A stretch of DNA of 64,000 bases, taken from positions 44,370,059 to 44,434,058 of the forward strand of contig OY979718.1 in assembly GCA_963855995.1 (NCBI GenBank). Reading direction: 5' to 3'. A model generated the notes under the pieces. The model was not told the DNA's origin and made no database searches. It saw only the letters and a program-made list of their open reading frames with translations. Shown one piece after another: positions 1 to 9,143 of this stretch; the first letter of the stretch is position 1; each line of letters begins with the position of its first letter. This DNA is from Muricea muricata. Its lineage: Eukaryota; Cnidaria; Anthozoa; Malacalcyonacea; Plexauridae. The position numbers and the translations under genes were made by a program.

Positions 1-292
1 GATAGAAGTAGAATTGGAGGACGTAGAATTCAGATTTATCGAAGCAAAAATTGTGTAATTTTTTTTGAATTCAAAATGAATGGGTCTGAAATCAACAATA
101 AATTTTCTGAAATTATACTACATTATCTGAATTTTGCTTGAACATTTCTCAAATTCACTAGCATTACTGTACCTTCACATCCATAACCTGAAATTCATTT
201 TAACAATTTTGAAATGAACATGTCAATGTCCAAAATAGACTTTTACTATCTGAAATCCACTTGGACATTTCTGAAATTGACATGCCATTTCT
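1..292. repeat. Degenerate tandem-like AT-rich repeat
   Basis: The stretch repeats loose versions of a unit containing CTGAAATT followed by words such as TTGAACATTTCT or TTGGACATTTCT, for example near 82-160 and 247-300. Spacing and sequence are too variable for a clean consensus. No gene is visible. It abuts the TIR element that follows. Confidence 0.4.
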
Positions 293-790
293 GAAATTCG
301 GGTTAGTAAGCCGTGTAGCAAAGCACAGAACACGTCATAAATAATTAACATAATTATTGTGGTTAAAGTAATATACGTGGTAATTATACAAACGATGTCT
401 CACGTCATGTAAAAGCTCTCAATACCATACGCCAAAATGATGTGCATTTTTGAGAAAATCTTGCCAGAGTGCCAGTTTTTTAACAGCTAGGGGTAGTGCT
501 TGCTTGCTTGCCAGAGCGCCAGTTTTGCCAGAGCGCCAGTTTCGCTAGTTTTGCCAGAATGTCAGTTTGCCAGGGTGCCAGTTTCGCTAGTTTTGCCAGA
601 GCGCCAGTCTTGCCAGAATGCCAGAGCGCCAGTTTGCCAGAGCGCCAGTTTGCCAGAGTGCCAGTCTGCCAGTTTTGCCAGAGTGCCAGTCTGCCAGTTT
701 TGCCAGAGTGCCAGTCTGCCAGTTTTGCCAGAGCGCCAGTTTTGCCAGAGTGCCGAAATTGGTTTACACGGCTTAATAACCGAAATTCGT
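293..790. mobile_element. TIR element carrying an internal minisatellite
   Basis: An inverted pair near 297-317 (GGTTAGTAAGCCGTGTA) and 763-790 (TTACACGGCTTAATAACC) flanks a tandem repeat. The arms match with a few differences and bracket a non-coding interior, as expected for a non-autonomous DNA transposon. I could not settle a target-site duplication, so the exact ends are uncertain. Several open frames here are by-products of the repeat and are not genes. Confidence 0.5.
508..754. repeat. Minisatellite, unit about 15-16 bp
   Basis: Tandem array of the unit TTGCCAGAGCGCCAGT, with variants such as GAGTGCCAGTC and a longer variant containing TTCGCTAG near the start. There are roughly 15 units. 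Because unit lengths vary, all frames stay open and produce spurious Cys/Pro/Gln-rich translations. Confidence 0.9.
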
Positions 791-1241
791 TTAGAAGTCA
801 CTGAAAATGATCAGGAAAGGAGTAGATAACAAAATTCTCACCAAGCACCAATATGGTTTAGAGATAAAACTAACTTGTAGAGTAACAAAGGCGATTGATG
901 AGGGAGAACATACATTGAAGTACACTTCTAGACATATCAAACGCTTTTCAAACAAATATAAGCAACCTAAACATGAAATAAAACTTACCTTTCTGGTATT
1001 AACTATTATCATATATAGATAAATGTTTGACTTGGAGTAAGCACAAAATTACTCAGGTAGTAAAAAAGATATAAGGGTTCCGGCTTCATTGCTAAATCAG
1101 ATATTTTTGGAATCGAAGTATACTGTAGAACTATTAATGTTCGAGTTCAAAAATTACTGAATGTACAACAAATGATCATTAGACTTTCAAATCTTATTTA
1201 GAACATACTGAGCCTACATTCAAGAAATTGGACATCTTTAA
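791..1241. other. Intergenic, nothing recognised
   Basis: AT-rich sequence without a recognisable coding region or clear repeat. Two short open frames overlap on opposite strands at 791-1022, and neither resembles a known protein. Confidence 0.4.
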
Positions 1242-1404
1242 CACTAGCGTAGCCAGCCCGAGGATTTAGTCCCGCTGTGCAAATATTTCATGTTCATTGA
1301 CTGTGAAAACAATGAATTTCTAAAGAAATGAATAATGATAATAACTTGAAAACAACTTGAAATTTGCATAGCGGGACTAAATTGTGGGGCTGGCTACGCC
1401 ACTG
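1242..1404. mobile_element. Foldback MITE, hAT-like, GTGGCGTAGCC family
   Basis: The left end reads CACTAGCGTAGCCAGCCC and the right end GGGGCTGGCTACGCCACTG, with arms of about 40 bp that also pair through the GTCCCGC motif. The element is flanked by a perfect 8-bp direct repeat ATCTTTAA (1234-1241 and 1405-1412). An 8-bp target duplication is typical of hAT transposons. It shares its terminal motif with the element at 17009-17163. Confidence 0.85.
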
Positions 1405-1412
1405 ATCTTTAA

Positions 1413-2053
1413 CATATTTCAAATAAACGATAGTAAGTTTTTGAAAATTACTTTGCAACAAACAAACAAATTCATCAGCGTAATACGAGAAATGGCTCAA
1501 AATTGCATAAATTGTTAAAGCGAACGAATTATGTAAATTCACTCTTTGTAATAAGGGATTGATGTCTCGAACGAATTAGGACCAGAATTAAAGGACTAAA
1601 AATTACCCCATCTTCAAAAAACAAATCAAGCAACACATAATGAAAACTCATCATGCATGTCAATTGGATTTTGTAACCGAGCATTCAGCGTTCTTTTGGC
1701 GTCGAGATGCAAATGTATATACTCCACCTATATGTACAATCAGTGACAACTGTTTTGGACAGTTGCTTCTCAACCTAAAAGTAACCCAATTTTTAGAGAG
1801 TTGCTTAGATAAAGCAGCTCCCTCCCTCCCTCCCCCCACCCTAAACAATGTTGTTGGTTTTGTATACAACATTTTGTGAGTGTCATAATTTTTCACTTCA
1901 GCATTGAAAGGGGGCACGGGGGGTCAAATATATAGCAGTATAATTTTCTTTGATACTTTGTCCAAAGTGTTTTGGCACTGATTGTAGATATGTATATACT
2001 CCTTATCAAACAATCTATATTTAGCTTTCTTTTACTGAACAATTTACGTTGAA
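1413..2053. other. Intergenic, nothing recognised
   Basis: No supportable gene. A pyrimidine-rich run (CCCTCCCTCCCTCC type) lies near 1820-1842. Short open frames at 1640-1917 on both strands are mutual shadows with no recognisable domain. Confidence 0.4.
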
Positions 2054-2061
2054 GTACTTGT

Positions 2062-2198
2062 TAGCCTCCTCCGCAGGCAACTCTGTATACTGCCAGAAGT
2101 ATAAGCCACAGTACGGCTACACAGGGAACCCGTAGTGTGGCTTATACTTGTGGCTTATACTTCTGGCAGTATACAGAGTTGCCTGCGGAGGAGGCTAG
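2062..2198. mobile_element. Near-perfect foldback MITE with 8-bp TSD
   Basis: Two arms of about 48 bp (2063-2112 and 2149-2197) are near-perfect reverse complements that start TAGCCTCCTCCGCAGGCAAC. The short middle holds an additional partial copy of the GTGGCTTATACTT word. GTACTTGT flanks both sides (2054-2061 and 2199-2206), an 8-bp target duplication consistent with hAT-type mobilisation. No coding capacity. Confidence 0.85.
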
Positions 2199-2720
2199 GT
2201 ACTTGTATCATTATTAACAATTTTACCTTGACTGTAAATATTTAACCGTTACTTAATGGTTAGGCCGGGTTTATTATACAAACAAAACTAGGGATCTAAA
2301 ATAAATAAAGCCCAGCAGGGTTTCTTATAGGTCTCTAGCATGTAACTACAAATCTCATCATTATTTATTCGAATGCTTAATAAAAACGGGACGGATGAAT
2401 AAGTAGTTAATGGTTACACAAATACAAGTAACCCGAACAGTTCATGCATGACAAAGTCAATAAGTTCGTTACAGTGGTCTGACCGCTGGCGCCAGCTGTA
2501 AATGTGTGGATGTTCACAGCGATATGAAAGAACTTAATAAGGTAAGTCAGAGCGTTAATAGGGAATTCTATTTCGTCATTGGACTACGTCACTAAGGAGT
2601 CATGTGAGACATGCGCACGCAGATCGAGCCATCAGTTGCCCGCGTAGTTTTTCGAGCGAGCGGTCGTTTATGCAAACGAAGCAGCGATATAAAGGCTAAA
2701 TTTACATAAAAAGAATAGAA

Positions 2721-3297
2721 ATGACTTCGGAAGACGAATTGGAAAGAACGTTGATGGATGATGATGTGGCTACAGAACAAGCGACAGAAGACGAATCGAC
2801 GCCCAAATTGCTCTCTGGTTTAGGGAAAACTTTGGCAACAATATCAACCGCCATGTTAAACATGGAAAATCGATGAAGCGATTACAACCAGCCGAATCCT
2901 CTGACTCGGAGGATGGACCAAGGAAAAAGAGACGTCATGGCTCACAAACTGAAACCAAAAGAGGTGGTGAGGGCAGTGATGCCGAAGGATTGCTTCAATC
3001 TAATGAACCTGAGGCCAACTTGGCTAATGAGGGCTATGCGAGCGAAGCACATGTTCGACTCGAACATGACGCTCTGCTAACAGAAATCTCTCATGATTTG
3101 GAACAAGAAGAGGAGGTAGGTGGCAATATAATCAGCAACTTGCTGATATTGTTAATAAGCGGTGGTCGACAAAGCTTCCGGAAGCAAAACAAAAAGAAAA
3201 AATGGACAAATACCCTCGTCCCGAAAATTGTGAAAAAGTTGTTGTTCCTCGCGTTAATGCAGAAATATGGGACAAGCTTGACAACAAGACCAAGCAT
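2721..3297 (+). pseudogene. DIRS gag-like protein, frameshifted
   Basis: The ATG at 2721 opens an acidic N-terminus (MTSEDELERTLMDDD) that meets TGA at 2874-2876. Reading continues one frame away from 2873 with a Ser/Asp-rich basic patch (SSDSEDGPRKKRRHG), then again in a third frame near 3202 (MDKYPRPENCEKVVVPRVN). The last motif followed by a WDKL block is typical of DIRS gag proteins, as is the link to a downstream DIRS RT. At least two frameshifts break it. Function in an intact element would be capsid-like RNA packaging. Confidence 0.7.
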
Positions 3298-5046
3298 AAT
3301 GATTTACGTGCTTCTACTACCCAAAAGCTACTGTCTAAAGTGGGTACTATACTTATTATCACAACCCATAGATTATTGCAAATGCGCACTACGACGTTGC
3401 CACAAGTTGATCAACTGATCACGATGAACACAGACGCTCTGGCGCTGTTGGGTAATACAATGTGTGACTGCTGTCAATGCGTCGACGCGACGCTATCAAG
3501 CCACATCTACATAAAGATTACAGTAGCCTGTGTGCTTCACATGTGCCCATTACAACCTATTTGTTTGGTGATAATTTGCAAACACAACTCAATGATATTC
3601 GAGCTTCCAGCAAAATCAGCTAGACAACAGTTCCTCAAAGATCTGATAAGCCCAGACCATATGGTCACTCTGGAACTTGGGGTTGCAGTAATTCAAGTTC
3701 TGATGGAAAACCAAGACGAGGGCATTTTTTATCCAACAGCCGGCAGTGGAAGCACCATCCCCCCAGATCAAGCTTTCAAACAAAGAAGCACCAGACACAA
3801 AAACAACCACAGAACCAATGACTGCACCGGGAGAAAACAATGGAAACCCTTTGGAAAATTTACTAGTAATTTAGGGAAAGATCTACCGTTAATAGTAGAG
3901 TATTTTACTAAACGAACAGACTGCTTTAAAGCTGTTCAGTTGACTCACAAACTTTGTGCGTGGCGAAAAATTACTTCTGACTCAGAAGTTTTACAAACAG
4001 TCTGTGGGCAGGAGATTGAATTTATCAATCTGCCCCACCAAATAAAGATACCTAGAGAAAACAGATTTTCAGAAGCAGAGCAACTTATTGTTGAACAAGA
4101 AATTAAAAAGCTTTTGTCCAAAGGTATTATAGCTACATCTGCTCATGAGCCAGATGAATTCATTTCACCAATATTTTTAAGACCAAAGCCGCCAGATGGC
4201 TCACACAGGCTGATATTAAACCTGAAGAGCTTAAATGAGCATGTGGTCTACAGCATTTTAAAATGGATTGAATTTGGAATGCCATTCAGCTAATGAAACC
4301 TGGGTGTTATATGGCATCAGTAGATCTTAAAGATGCCAACTATTCAGTGCATGTTAGCAAGAAACATCAAAAGTATTTAAAGTTTTCTTGGAATGGGAAA
4401 CTATATATTAAGTTTACCTGCTTTCCTAATGGATTAGATCTAGCTCCCAGAAAGTTCACCAAATTACTAAAGCCAGTACATTCGACATTAAGGCTAAAGG
4501 GTCACATTTCATCACCTTATACTGATGACTCTATCTTGATGGGTGACAATTTTACTGAATGTGCAGCTGATGTTGTTGATACTGTACAACTATTAGACAA
4601 CCTAAACTTTGTTCCTCACCCTAAAAAATCTGTGTTTATACCAACACAAATACTTGTCTATTTGGGTTTTTTTCTTAACTCATTAACTACGACAGTTTCA
4701 CTAACTCAAGAGACAGTTAAGAAACTAAAGGGGGCAGTTACACGCCTGCTCTCATGCAATTGGCCTCTTATTCGGGAGGTTGCTCAAGTAATTGGCCTTA
4801 TCTACTTTCCCTGGGGTAATGTATAGACCACTATATTTTCGTACAACTGAGGGTGAAAAAGCTGAAGCTATCAAACTTAACCAAGGGAATTTTGATGCCC
4901 CAATGGAGCTATCCACCAATGCTCAACTTGAGCTTCAATGGTGGATAAATAATGTGGAAACAGCTCATAATACCATATATAAACCTGAACCACATATATT
5001 ACAGTGTCCACAGATGCTTCAAAAAAGGGCCGGGGCTGTGCCATAG
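3298..5046 (+). pseudogene. DIRS reverse transcriptase / start of RNase H, broken
   Basis: A frame running from 3202 to 4293 reaches the RT fingers with DGSHRLILNLKSLNEHV. The next frame (4293-4826) holds the palm: CYMASVDLKDANYSVHV, FPNGLDLAPRKFTKLLKPV, and the catalytic box as SSPYTDDSI, where DIRS and other elements normally have a hydrophobic residue in place of T (Y[I/L/V]DD). A third frame from 4792 gives the connection segment (STFPGVMYRPLYFRT, LQWWINN). Two frame breaks make it non-functional. The large non-homologous insert-like stretch between gag and RT (about 3400-3850) is poorly conserved. Confidence 0.75.
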
Positions 5047-5141
5047 ACGAAGTTAAAACTGGAGGGCTTTGGACCATGGAAGAAAATAAACATCACATAA
5101 ATTATTTAGAGTTACTAGCTGTTTATTTTGGAGCTGTTTAA

Positions 5142-5743
5142 TGCTTTAACACAACTTTGTTGAAGTTACTTGAAGTTCATGCTCCATTGATTAGTAAGAC
5201 CATCATTACAAGACCATGTGTTCCATGGTTTTCAGATGAAACTAAGAAGATAAAAAAGCGAAGGAGGAAAGCCGAAAAATTGTGGAGAAGAACGAAGAAA
5301 AATTCTGATTTAAGGCACTTCAGATGTATCAAGAACAAAGCCAATCACCGTATGAAACAAGCAAAATGCGATTTCTATACAAATCTTCAGTAATGAAAAC
5401 TCTCATAACCAAAAGAAATTACATACAATTGCAAAAAATCTATTGACTCCCAAAAAAGATATTTTCTTTCCAGATCATCATGACATGAACTCTCTTGCAA
5501 ATGAATTAGGTCAGTATTTTACCACGAAAGTTGAAAGAATTCGTTCTCAACTCAATTCTGTTGACACTCAACACACCAGTATACCATCGAGTACATTAAC
5601 ATGTCAGTTAATGGACTTTGATCCTCTTAGTGAAGAAGATGTGCAAAAATTAATTTTGAACACTGCCAAAAAATCCTGCTTGCTAGACCCAATGCCTATT
5701 TCTCTAATGCTGAAATGTCAAGACATTTTGTTACCGGTGAAGT
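5142..5743 (+). pseudogene. CR1/jockey-like LINE fragment (endonuclease-RT linker)
   Basis: Two open pieces are visible. 5157-5393 contains PWFSDETKKIKKRRRKAEK followed by a basic segment, typical of the region after the apurinic endonuclease in CR1/jockey LINEs. 5443-5745 contains LANELGQYFTTKVERI and DFDPLSEEDVQKLI...CLLDPMPISLM, which leads into the first RT motif. It ends abruptly after DILLPV, before the palm. A frame break separates the pieces. The abutment with DIRS remnant A at about 5140 suggests one inserted next to or into the other. Confidence 0.75.
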
Positions 5744-6524
5744 AATTTAATTAAAATTACTTTCGAAATTTCGGTTAATTACTGCATAAGAAACGACCCG
5801 GCAAGTGAAAACAACGAATTGCCCACATAACACCGAGAGCGCAGGGAATCACTGGATTCGAAGTACAAACGGACATTGATGTAGATCTTGAAGCACCGAG
5901 CTGAACGATATACCAAAAAAGGATAAGAATACGGGCCTCTTTGAGCGCAAAGGACAGATTTATTTGAAATGAAGGCAAGGCACAGAAACTGATTCGCCAC
6001 TCTGTCCGTCGGCATCGGAAAGTAGAGCAAGGAAAACAATCATACAACCATTGTGATCAAACGAAAGGAAGTAATCATCCTTGGAAACCTATGTAAAGTA
6101 GTCACAGAGGTAAACCTTGCAGGACGACAGTGTTATTCAGCAAACATATTTCACACGGAAGCCGTGCATGGGACGCCATTCGAAACGATAGGGAACGACG
6201 TCTTCGTCGTGGTACTATTGAGATACAAGATAACAAAACGAGAGTAAAAACAATGCTACATTGTGACCCTCGTGTAGGTAGAGTACACAGAGGAGTCGGT
6301 AAATGTATACATGATACCGAAAAGCAGGCGGGAAAGTCAGTGCATGAAAGGAAAGGTCTCATGGCGCATTTAAGGCAAGGACGGTGTAGTGAGGGGTGTG
6401 GTATATCGATGTCTTCCAAGCCTTTGGAAAGACACATTGTATCATGACACAACGTCGTTGAAACGTTCGATACGTCGTGATATCAACGTTATTATGACGT
6501 TGTCTTACAAACGTTTGTTCAACA
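5744..6524. other. Unassigned region, less AT-rich than surroundings
   Basis: Several overlapping open frames of 86-116 codons occur on both strands (for example 5775-6047 on - and 6130-6447 on +), but none contains a motif I recognise, and which strand is coding, if any, cannot be decided. The right part (about 6450-6525) carries repeated AACGTT/ACGTTG words that recur at 6900-7090, on the other side of the inserted MITE. Confidence 0.3.
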
Positions 6525-6527
6525 TTA

Positions 6528-6896
6528 GGGACCGTTCATTATTTATACCTCAGGGGGGCACCGAAGAGAAATTGGGTGGGTAACTGATTTTTAAAACCTC
6601 TAAAAGGTTGGGTAAAAAAAAGACCAATGAGAATACGAGAACATACTACAATGAATAATATTAATAGCTAATAAACAAACGCAGTTAATAACATATACAT
6701 GAAAAACGCAATGATAAAAACAAATAAAATAGTCATTTCGAGTTAAGTTTACAAAGGCAGCTTTAAAATCTTGGATTTGTATTAGAGGTTGGGTAAAAAA
6801 AATTTGAACACCCAGAGCGGTTGGGTAATTTTTTTATAGATACTTTTTTTAATTTCTCTTCGGTGCCCCCCTGAGGTATAAATAATGAACGGTCCC
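6528..6896. mobile_element. Harbinger-like MITE with TTA target duplication
   Basis: Long terminal inverted repeats begin GGGACCGTTCATTATTTATA and extend about 48 bp, through GGGGGGCACCGAAGAGAAATT. TTA is present immediately outside both ends (6525-6527 and 6897-6899), the 3-bp target choice of PIF/Harbinger elements. The interior has a GGTTGGGTAA word several times and no coding region. It splits a tract of AACGTT-rich sequence. Confidence 0.8.
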
Positions 6897-6899
6897 TTA

Positions 6900-7962
6900 G
6901 CAAACAGACGTAGATATGACGTCCATTCATGGTTTATTTTATCAGACATCGATTTGAATTGTGAGGTAACTTTGTTCCAACGTCATGAGGATAAGTAGGT
7001 AACGTTAAACCAATTTGCATTTTCAATCTTTTTTCAACGTTGATTCACGTCTTGAAGGTCATTTTTTACGTTGTTTCAACGTTTACCAACGTAAGCAGAG
7101 CATTTTAAAAGCAAAAGAGCAAAGGAGCATTTTAAAAATTTACTTGGAAACACTTCGGATCCTGATGCTTTTGTAGTTTAGTCAGGCTGGAATCGGGATT
7201 AAGAGAATGAACTACGAAGTAAGAGCAATAACCCAAGGCAATAACGAAGGCACAACAGCAGACGCTGCGCTGCCTGCTTTGCAAAATCCACCAACTTTTA
7301 AATATCCCGTGTAAACACGCAAATTCCACGCGTCTCGCAGTATTATTTTGCGCATGCTCAGAAAATTTTCCAAGGAGATCTCGAGTGAGCTCTATAAGAG
7401 CTCTGTTATCTCGATTCTCGAGAGTGCAAATAGTGATTTTTATATACAAGTCACAGAGTTAGTCACTGTGTTTTTAACTGAGGCGAAGGTTATGGCCTGC
7501 AGTGTTGTGAAGGTATAGAAATGTTCATTTTTTAAAATTTTAGTTACGTACAATATAAATATAACTCCAGTTGTATATCCTACTGACAATTTTGCTAAAA
7601 TTATTTTTCGGATTAATTTTGTATGTTGTGTATATAATAACAAAAACAACGTATGTGTTACAAGATAGATGTTCTAAATATGTTTATAGCCTATGAAAAC
7701 TGACAATAAACTAGCAAACGAGTTTATGAAGATATTTACTATGAACTGTTGTCATTGCATGTACTCATTATCCTTGGAGTTGGTGGAAAAACAGCCATTT
7801 CAGTATATTGTGGTACAGGAGAATCACAATTTCTGGTGCAGGAAAAGTGAACTTTCCATTATGGTTCAGTATCACACTAGCCTAGCTTGATTTCAGTGTA
7901 GCAGTGTCCCAGCTGATTTGGTCCCCTTTAACCCTTAAAAAAATAGACTTCTGTGCCCAGTA
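6900..7962. other. Intergenic, AACGTT-rich then unassigned
   Basis: Positions 6900-7095 contain many AACGTT/ACGTTG words and form the continuation of the tract interrupted by the MITE. A 105-codon frame on - (7132-7449) has no recognisable domain. A small self-complementary GAGATCTCGAGTGAGCTC-type patch lies near 7375-7425. Nothing else is supportable. Confidence 0.35.
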
Positions 7963-7993
7963 GGGGGGGGGGGGGGGGGAGGGGGGAGGGAGT
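7963..7993. repeat. Poly-G tract
   Basis: A run of about 17 G, then A, six G, A and three G. On + it could form a G-quadruplex; it may equally be a sequencing-sensitive homopolymer whose true length is uncertain. Confidence 0.8.
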
Positions 7994-8404
7994 TGAAAAC
8001 AAGAATCTCACTTCAGACAGAGTAATGAACCCTGTAATTACAATCCTCCGTGGTTACTTTAGCCATTAAAAATAACCTACAGTTGAGTGTGAAAATGATT
8101 TTTCAGTTTCCAGTGTAATTATAATGACAACAGAACTTAATTGCATACATTTTTATACATGCTGGATGTCCAGAAGGGAGGGGGTAATCAAATTTGGATA
8201 ATGATATACAATATGAGTAAAACGTCAAACATTGTGCTGGGACATTCATTGTGTATGGCAAATGTTTGATGTATTTTCACTTACTTGTGAGTGGGTGTGT
8301 GGGGGGGGGGAAGATTTGAATACTGTAAAACTTAAGTGTTGTGTAGCAGGAGCATTACTCAGTTACTCCAACTACTCAGTCACTTAGCTCTATTTAACTA
8401 CTAG

Positions 8405-8506
8405 ATTACATTTTGCCATTGTCTGTTCAGTTATAGATACATGGTATGACCACGTTATGGCGTCTACTGTGTATCTATTACTGAACAGACAAGGGCAAAA
8501 TGTAGC
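8405..8506. mobile_element. Short foldback MITE
   Basis: The left arm TACATTTTGCCATTGTCTGT with TCAGTTATAGATA is matched by TATCTATTACTGAACAGACA with AGGGCAAAATGTA on the right. Arms are about 35 bp with a few mismatches and a spacer of about 30 bp. No coding capacity and no certain target duplication. Confidence 0.7.
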
Positions 8507-9143
8507 CTATTTGTTTTATATAGTAACAATGTAAAAAAAATTTCTAAAATAAGCTTAGTAGTGCAACGTAAAGACTTTAGCACGCCATTTGACGTGATCA
8601 TGATCTATACAAAACAAAGCACGCTGTCGATAATTCTAAAATTGCTGTGATTGGCTTGTCGCTAAAATGGCGTTAGGGTGCGTCTGTCCTCTAATAGATC
8701 ACAGTTCTCGACCAATGAAAATCGAGAATGAACTCTGATTATTATATACCACATGATACTAAAAACACAAAGCCAATAACTCATTTACTGTGTCTCTGTG
8801 AGAGCTAAGCTGCTCAGAAGTAGTGCTCATAGAGGTTGGAATTGTGGGATTAGACAAAAGAGAATAACCATGAACATGGGAAAAGATAATGCGTAATAAA
8901 TGTTGTAAAGGGAAAATCTTTGCATTATAAAAGCCCTGTACTGTGTATATCAGAGTGGAAGAGCGAGCTGAAATCCATGATATCACATATAAATTATTAT
9001 TGAAATTATTATTATATTGATATTATTGAAACAGATCATTGACCAATGTGATAATAAGGAAACATCACCATTTGCATCAGCAGTAACACCTAGTAATACT
9101 TGGAAAATAAACTGAGTAATAACACTACTGTAGAAAGCCTATA
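8507..9143. promoter_or_regulatory. Upstream region of the SOCS-box gene (no defined element)
   Basis: This is the gap before the first coding exon at 9144. No open frame is convincing; one on - at 8759-8986 lacks any recognisable domain. The promoter and any 5' untranslated exon of the gene to the right would be expected here, but I see no diagnostic core element. A possible acceptor (CTGTAG) lies just before the ATG at about 9126-9131. Confidence 0.25.

Larger units (their letters stand above)
2460..5140 (+). mobile_element. DIRS-type retrotransposon remnant A
   Basis: The order is an upstream leader (2460-2720), a gag-like region, a reverse transcriptase and the start of an RNase H region, all on +. 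The leader shares words with the leader of the second DIRS element (TACGTCACT followed by AGGA, then CATGAGA/CATGTGAGA), about 22 kb to the right. There is no tyrosine recombinase here. The element stops near 5140, where sequence of a different LINE begins. Frameshifts in gag and between RT pieces show it is dead. Confidence 0.8.

Noticed and set aside
496..829. Overlapping frames rich in Pro, Gln, Cys
   Set aside because: Produced by the 15-16 bp minisatellite in all frames on both strands.
5775..6047. Hydrophobic frame on - as a membrane protein fragment
   Set aside because: Two overlapping frames look equally plausible, neither has a recognisable motif, and no splice context supports either.
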